A stretch of DNA of 12,553 nucleotides from contig JAZLHS010000026.1 in NCBI GenBank assembly GCA_045616885.1, forward strand, positions 1 through 12,553, given 5' to 3'. Below are positions 12,001-12,553 of this stretch, in pieces (the stretch's first letter is position 1; every line of letters starts with the position of its first letter). Source of the stretch: RGIG250 sp045616885 (lineage in GTDB: Bacteria; Bacillota; Negativicutes; Selenomonadales; Selenomonadaceae). The notes beneath the pieces were generated by a model. That model worked only from the letters and a program-made list of their open reading frames with translations, did not search any database and had not been told where the DNA came from. Position numbers and translations under genes: made by a program.

Positions 12001-12553
12001 ATGTGCAGGAGATAGCAAATGTCAAACGTACCGGAAACGGGGGCTGGCTGAATGTAGAGGCCACCGGCGCAAATGGTGGAACCGGCAAGAATATTACCCA
12101 TACCATCGAAGGTGATACTCGTTATACTACGATGAATGTGATGAATGCGAAGGTCGACATCACGGATGGCGGTCTGCTCGCCATAGATAAACTGCATGTT
12201 GGTGAAGCTGGGCACTTTACGGCAATGGATTACATCACCGCTGTCTACGGAGTCCCAATGTCGAAGGATGACAGCAAGGCTGTTTACTTTGATTTCAGTT
12301 CCGGCAAGGGTGAGGCCGCTGCCGATAAGTTGCCTTTGGATAAGATGCTTTTCGGTGCCTACGGTACCGACATTGATGATGGCGATACCATGCCTAGCTA
12401 CAAGAAGCCGGTCTATGTGGCTGATGTCCGTGACAAGTTGTCCGGTCAGGGAGCGCAGGTGGGCGGTTACACCAAGGATGGCAACGACGACTGGATGAAC
12501 CTCTACATCGACAAGCCAAACTTCCAGCGAAGCAACGGCATGCTGCTGAACAT
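3..12553 (+). CDS. Giant LktA/FhaB-like filamentous surface adhesin, internal fragment (both ends missing)
   Basis: One uninterrupted frame of 4183 complete codons plus two bases runs through the window, with no in-frame stop. Neither the start nor the stop is present, so the signal peptide and secretion domain cannot be seen. The protein is rich in Gly, Ala, Asn, Thr, Asp and Val. It has a single Cys (residue 2071) and few Trp, as expected for exported beta-helical adhesins. Gly/Ala-rich LktA-type repeats come first, then mixed beta regions with helical and aromatic inserts, then a long run of short FhaB-like coils. From memory, segments such as NINGTIQSG, YYNPSTGKLL, RISSTGGG, HWTTGYY and TAVYGV recur in Negativicutes proteins annotated as leukotoxin LktA-family filamentous adhesins. 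The expected role is surface attachment or host-cell interaction after export by a type V or two-partner route. That role is inferred, and toxicity cannot be claimed. The coding strand and frame are near certain, the family name less so. Confidence 0.93.
66..1517 (+). repeat. Gly/Ala/Val-rich LktA-type repeat region, about eight degenerate units
   Basis: Residues 22-505 hold about eight degenerate units of roughly 45-75 residues. Each has a strand like 'VxAxN', then a glycine/alanine-rich hydrophobic stretch (for example GVGGAAAVGVGVN, SVGIGGLVGVGAAAAVDVN, AFAIGIGGGAGVTVATN), then 'NxxxNxTxAxIxxSxV'. Units start near bases 72, 327, 498, 690, 876, 1050, 1230 and 1374. The alternation of small residues with Asn/Thr turns suggests stacked beta-strands. 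The hydrophobic glycine-rich stretches resemble transmembrane segments in composition, but they repeat regularly and contain Asn/Thr, so I read them as beta-helix core. The units are diverged at the DNA level, so this is old protein repetition, not recent DNA duplication. Confidence 0.75.
1518..1733 (+). other. Charged, probably helical insertion within the Gly/Ala repeat domain
   Basis: Residues 506-577 switch abruptly from Gly/Ala repeats to a Lys/Glu/Asp/Gln-rich stretch with little glycine. Examples are STAEIQKLSLNADKEVQALN and EQTKEMFKEDKTTLAYDKGA. Leucine spacing around residues 524-540 is compatible with an amphipathic helix. The beta pattern resumes at SSGDINIISN near base 1734. I do not recognise a named domain. 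It probably loops out of the beta-helix as a side module. Confidence 0.55.
1734..2264 (+). repeat. Beta-strand repeat region continuing the LktA-like domain
   Basis: Residues 578-754 return to alternating hydrophobic and Asn/Thr/Ser patterns: GDINIISNATTNTDVSVG, GVTVKGGNIRGAKVNIEAQS, then VGASLGLKANVVVSNLTREG. The coils are less glycine-rich than those upstream and more like classic filamentous haemagglutinin repeats (a G-x-I/V-x-I/V core). The segment ends where the Lys/Glu/Thr-rich insert begins near base 2265. Confidence 0.6.
2265..2600 (+). repeat. Thr/Lys/Glu-rich insert with a degenerate 29-residue tandem repeat
   Basis: Residues 755-866 interrupt the beta repeats. The segment contains IIKWEPGRAGTVKDIDGKTL, a likely small beta-hairpin, followed by two related stretches. 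ETVKDEAAKKTTTTTKVIES starts at base 2430 and ETVIDDAGKAKTSTIQNDG at base 2517. The identical ten bases gaaaccgtta begin both copies, exactly 87 bases (29 codons) apart, and the protein match follows the pattern ETV-x-D-[ED]-A-x-K-x-[KT]-T. The run of five threonines near base 2460 suggests an extended or flexible linker. No enzyme motif is visible. Confidence 0.6.
2601..4658 (+). repeat. Second long beta-repeat region of the adhesin
   Basis: Residues 867-1552 consist of strand-turn repeats such as VDVKAVNNNSVNADITSVG, DVTLSAENKARVYAKEFGVG and GTALDITAQSTVSTKSN, alternating with Asn/Asp/Gly turns. Many coils contain the family-style phrase 'xNVxxxxxxSxVxAxxxxV'. Small loops break it. A tandem D-x-x-G-N-P hairpin lies at bases 3186-3230, and a Met-rich hydrophobic loop (SAESMTQGLIPMITEPDLFN) lies at bases 4317-4376. 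The Met-rich loop is isolated, and I do not read it as a transmembrane helix because of its charged and proline residues. Confidence 0.65.
3186..3230 (+). repeat. Tandem DxxGNP hairpin motif (two 8-residue copies)
   Basis: Residues 1062-1076 read DAAGNPIF followed by DTDGNPL, two copies of D-x-[AD]-G-N-P-[IL] spaced eight residues apart. The sequence type is typical of beta-turns in repeat-rich bacterial surface proteins and can coordinate calcium in some families, but binding is not shown here. Similar single motifs occur at bases 5061-5078 (DSAGNI) and 11151-11165 (RDGNV), both at the borders of helical inserts. Confidence 0.5.
4659..5085 (+). other. Charged helical insert with paired SxExY motifs
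   Basis: Residues 1553-1695 leave the beta pattern for a Lys/Glu/Asp/Tyr-rich, glycine-poor stretch. It contains two related strand-helix starts: MVAVISKEQYDVIQAYYEAN (base 4683) and VVLVLSDEDYEKQKDSL (base 4764). These are followed by helical segments such as TTKLARLNELIHLMAENKDS and YEGYKADYDRIYNELKDAKL. The pairing of a short hydrophobic strand with S-x-E-x-Y suggests a small duplicated alpha/beta module. The segment ends at the DSAGN turn, just before the beta region NYIELPELAASGGNVIANG. I do not recognise a named fold. Confidence 0.6.
5086..5780 (+). other. Beta-rich region opening the conserved middle of the adhesin
   Basis: Residues 1696-1926 begin with VNYIELPELAASGGNVIANG, a phrase I associate from memory with LktA-family giant adhesins. 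They continue through strand-rich sequence (TVTNNTTLATRVNDITVYEP, KADIIIQGQVVAEGGTVNIE, DVHMTAAMGSIVQSYTDDIV). A more hydrophilic, Tyr/Asp/His-containing stretch (QYQYIEYYDTF, ILHDIRNSKIQ) leads into the next segment. The coils here are less regular than upstream. Confidence 0.55.
5781..6443 (+). other. Family-core segment (NINGTIQSG / RISSTGGG) with the only cysteine
   Basis: Residues 1927-2147 carry motifs I recognise from memory as recurring in Negativicutes LktA-family adhesins: SRISGENVYINASDVNINGT, IQSGFEKYYVEL, VYYNPSTGKLL, KVIVTGRISSTGGG and LVVNDVAGQVKITD. The composition is mixed beta, with a short acidic helix-prone stretch (ITLEQRIARITEANGG). The TGT codon at base 6213 (residue 2071, in GGGQIYCLDGTYDI) is the only cysteine codon I found in the whole fragment. 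The motif order (fibre-like strands, then YYNP, then RISSTGGG, then the Trp/Tyr-rich domain) is the strongest internal support for the family assignment. Confidence 0.6.
6444..6870 (+). other. Trp/Tyr/His-rich globular side domain (HWTTGYY)
   Basis: Residues 2148-2290 hold a concentration of aromatic and basic residues unlike the rest of the protein: YPGFTYKPQSLLRYHWTTGYY, then RKSWRNARWGHADAAE, then RKWSQGMYGVHKYTEVTWDH and LKGSVYSFTSSVKADHPVKI. Five of the few tryptophans in the fragment fall in this segment. The Asn/Thr/Gly coil pattern is absent, so this is probably a folded module on the stalk. From memory, an R-Y-x-W-T-T-G core is common at this place in the family. Aromatic-rich surface domains often bind carbohydrate or host ligands, but that is only a possibility here. 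Confidence 0.55.
6871..7565 (+). repeat. FhaB-like beta-helix repeats
   Basis: Residues 2291-2521 resume short coils with the core 'G-x-[IV]-x-[LI]': AVNVSSDAGLIIGGD, EVNLTSSAGAISQIGGNLYG, ADVNLAANGSIENISVTAGD, RIDLVSDNGSIVALV, DITLTQKEGDMRIGRIYSTD, DGDVTLNSPNS. Spacing between equivalent positions is about 19-24 residues, as expected for filamentous haemagglutinin coils. An RGD tripeptide lies at bases 7284-7292. The segment ends with FVDALPYANNN at the entrance to the helical insert. Confidence 0.65.
7566..8336 (+). repeat. Coiled-coil-like insert with repeated YxRYxxLKxK modules
   Basis: Residues 2522-2778 are Glu/Lys/Ala-rich and nearly glycine-free, with strong helical character. Three copies of Y-[AS]-R-Y-x-x-L-K-[ND]-K start at bases 7746, 7851 and 8076, each followed by a [DR]-x-x-A-E-x-x-E segment. 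A flanking header S-F-A-[DE]-S-Y-R-T occurs at bases 7707 and 8037, exactly 330 bases (110 codons) apart. A trailing Y-T-S-A-x-D-Y-L occurs at 7959 and 8166. Copy 1 has the header and core, copy 2 the core and tail, and copy 3 all three parts, which suggests unequal duplication and deletion. The DNA is also similar between copies (gagctgaagaacaaagc against acgctgaagaacaaagc), so the duplication is relatively recent. The segment ends with YQVWDKNALLYSIQQSIINQ, then beta sequence returns at VKGNNITLNAGD. It probably projects from the beta-helix as a hairpin of helices. Confidence 0.7.
8340..10286 (+). repeat. Long FhaB-like beta-helix stalk, first part
   Basis: Residues 2780-3428 form an extended series of short coils: VKGNNITLNAGDNAGLFSDN, KDITINAIRADGNVSVTSLG, DGDIELVSREGDVGKAD, KVTVEAKNDIFLEGIS, DVRIAGAVTVNNGDATFEAK. 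Each has alternating small and branched hydrophobic residues and Asn/Asp/Gly turns. Most coils are about 18-24 residues long, as in secreted adhesins of the filamentous haemagglutinin type. One more hydrophilic stretch (PERTVYGTVTITKHEMAAGE) lies near bases 9726-9785. No catalytic motif is seen. Confidence 0.65.
9966..10148 (+). repeat. Three tandem NG[ND][IV]N[ML]TA coils
   Basis: Three close copies begin at bases 9966 (NGNINMTAGNDVISADFG), 10038 (NGNVNLTAGNEISNSRG) and 10104 (NGDINLTAVKDVVNGG), spaced 24 and 22 residues apart. The connecting strand NISISG or GISIGG is also repeated. This is the cleanest tandem repeat in the stalk and gives a clear coil length of 22-24 residues. Third codon positions differ between copies, so the repeat is conserved mainly at the protein level. 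Confidence 0.75.
10287..10436 (+). other. Small Tyr/Asp-rich insertion in the stalk
   Basis: Residues 3429-3478 include KYAVYYYEDNGDRVDITTEN, then LHRLLINEDGTAVIGGKSRV. The coil pattern is lost here and resumes at VIYIDGSVFNAGD. The high Tyr content and two D/E-D/N-G turns suggest a short beta-hairpin domain extending from the stalk. I do not recognise it. Confidence 0.45.
10437..12194 (+). repeat. FhaB-like beta-helix stalk, second part, with one helical break
   Basis: Residues 3479-4064 continue the short coils: KIEMVSKAGDVINYDDF, GDVVMSAREGLIYNRHDI, NVSLTAKEGLGNVGTAIYAG, GDISLTAENGAVINMLDGD, GVIRLSSEEGDVVISGNITA, GSVDIGATTGNINAAGANIV. The recurring phrase 'E-x-G-x-[VI]-x-N' marks turns. 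A helical, charged interruption lies at bases 11028-11163. The coils end near the segment KVDITDGGLLAIDKLHVGE. Confidence 0.65.
11028..11163 (+). other. Short charged helical interruption in the stalk
   Basis: Residues 3676-3721 read as LSAEEQASIYGIIKEVVRSK, then QDKKDEELKELTDRDGN, a Lys/Glu-rich amphipathic pattern with no glycine core. The segment closes with a D-x-D-G-N turn like those beside other inserts and is followed by VLKVMGDIEVYRLGDVVNRG, which resumes the beta pattern. It is similar in style to, but much shorter than, the inserts at 4659-5085 and 7566-8336. Confidence 0.5.
12195..12553 (+). other. Start of the probable C-terminal family segment (TAVYGV / DWMNLYI)
   Basis: Residues 4065-4183 leave the coil pattern: HVGEAGHFTAMDYITAVYGV, then VYFDFSSGKGEAAADKL, PSYKKPVYVADVRDKL and DWMNLYIDKPNFQRSNGMLL. 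From memory, a TAVYGV then W-M-N-L-Y then NG-x-LL order occurs near the C-terminus of LktA-family giant adhesins, usually with only a few hundred residues remaining. This predicts that the stop codon lies soon after the window. The stop is not seen, so the prediction is untested here. Confidence 0.5.

Noticed and set aside
1..12553. Promoters, terminators, CRISPR arrays, tRNA/rRNA genes or insertion sequences inside the window
   Set aside because: The whole window is coding. Repeats follow codon phase and differ at third positions, with no spaced identical direct repeats, terminal inverted repeats or structured RNA that I could support.

Overview
The whole window lies inside one giant protein-coding gene. 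Reading the + strand from base 3 gives an unbroken frame of 4183 complete codons, with neither its natural start nor its stop inside the window. I read this frame line by line and found no in-frame stop. No other gene, RNA gene, promoter, terminator, mobile element or CRISPR array is supported. The many shorter open frames on both strands are shadows of this coding sequence. Residue n of the fragment lies at nucleotides 3n to 3n+2, and residue numbers below use that rule.

The product looks like a very large secreted, repeat-rich surface protein of the kind annotated as 'leukotoxin LktA-family filamentous adhesin', related in style to FhaB-type exoproteins. That name rests on my memory of family motifs, not on a search. 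Balanced base composition and the family point to a diderm Firmicute of the class Negativicutes (Selenomonas, Veillonella or Megasphaera relatives, often in rumen, gut or mouth). Fusobacteria carry the founding LktA but are far more AT-rich. The organism assignment is an inference.

Layout along the protein: (1) bases about 3-2264 hold Gly/Ala/Val-rich repeats of the LktA type, broken by a charged segment at 1518-1733. (2) Bases 2265-2600 hold a Thr/Lys/Glu-rich insert with a 29-residue tandem repeat. (3) Bases 2601-4658 hold more beta-rich repeats. (4) Bases 4659-5085 hold a charged, probably helical insert. (5) Bases 5086-6443 hold a more complex beta region with a family-core segment containing the only cysteine. 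(6) Bases 6444-6870 hold a Trp/Tyr-rich domain. (7) Bases 6871-7565 hold further beta-helix-like repeats. (8) Bases 7566-8336 hold a strongly helical segment with repeated YxRYxxLKxK modules. (9) Bases 8340-12194 hold a long FhaB-like beta-helix of short G-N-I-x-L-T-A coils, with two small non-repeat insertions. (10) Bases 12195-12553 look like the beginning of the C-terminal family segment, so the gene probably ends shortly past the window.

The likely picture is a long beta-helical stalk on the cell surface carrying several helical or aromatic side domains. No partner transporter (TpsB/LktB type), chaperone or regulator is visible here.
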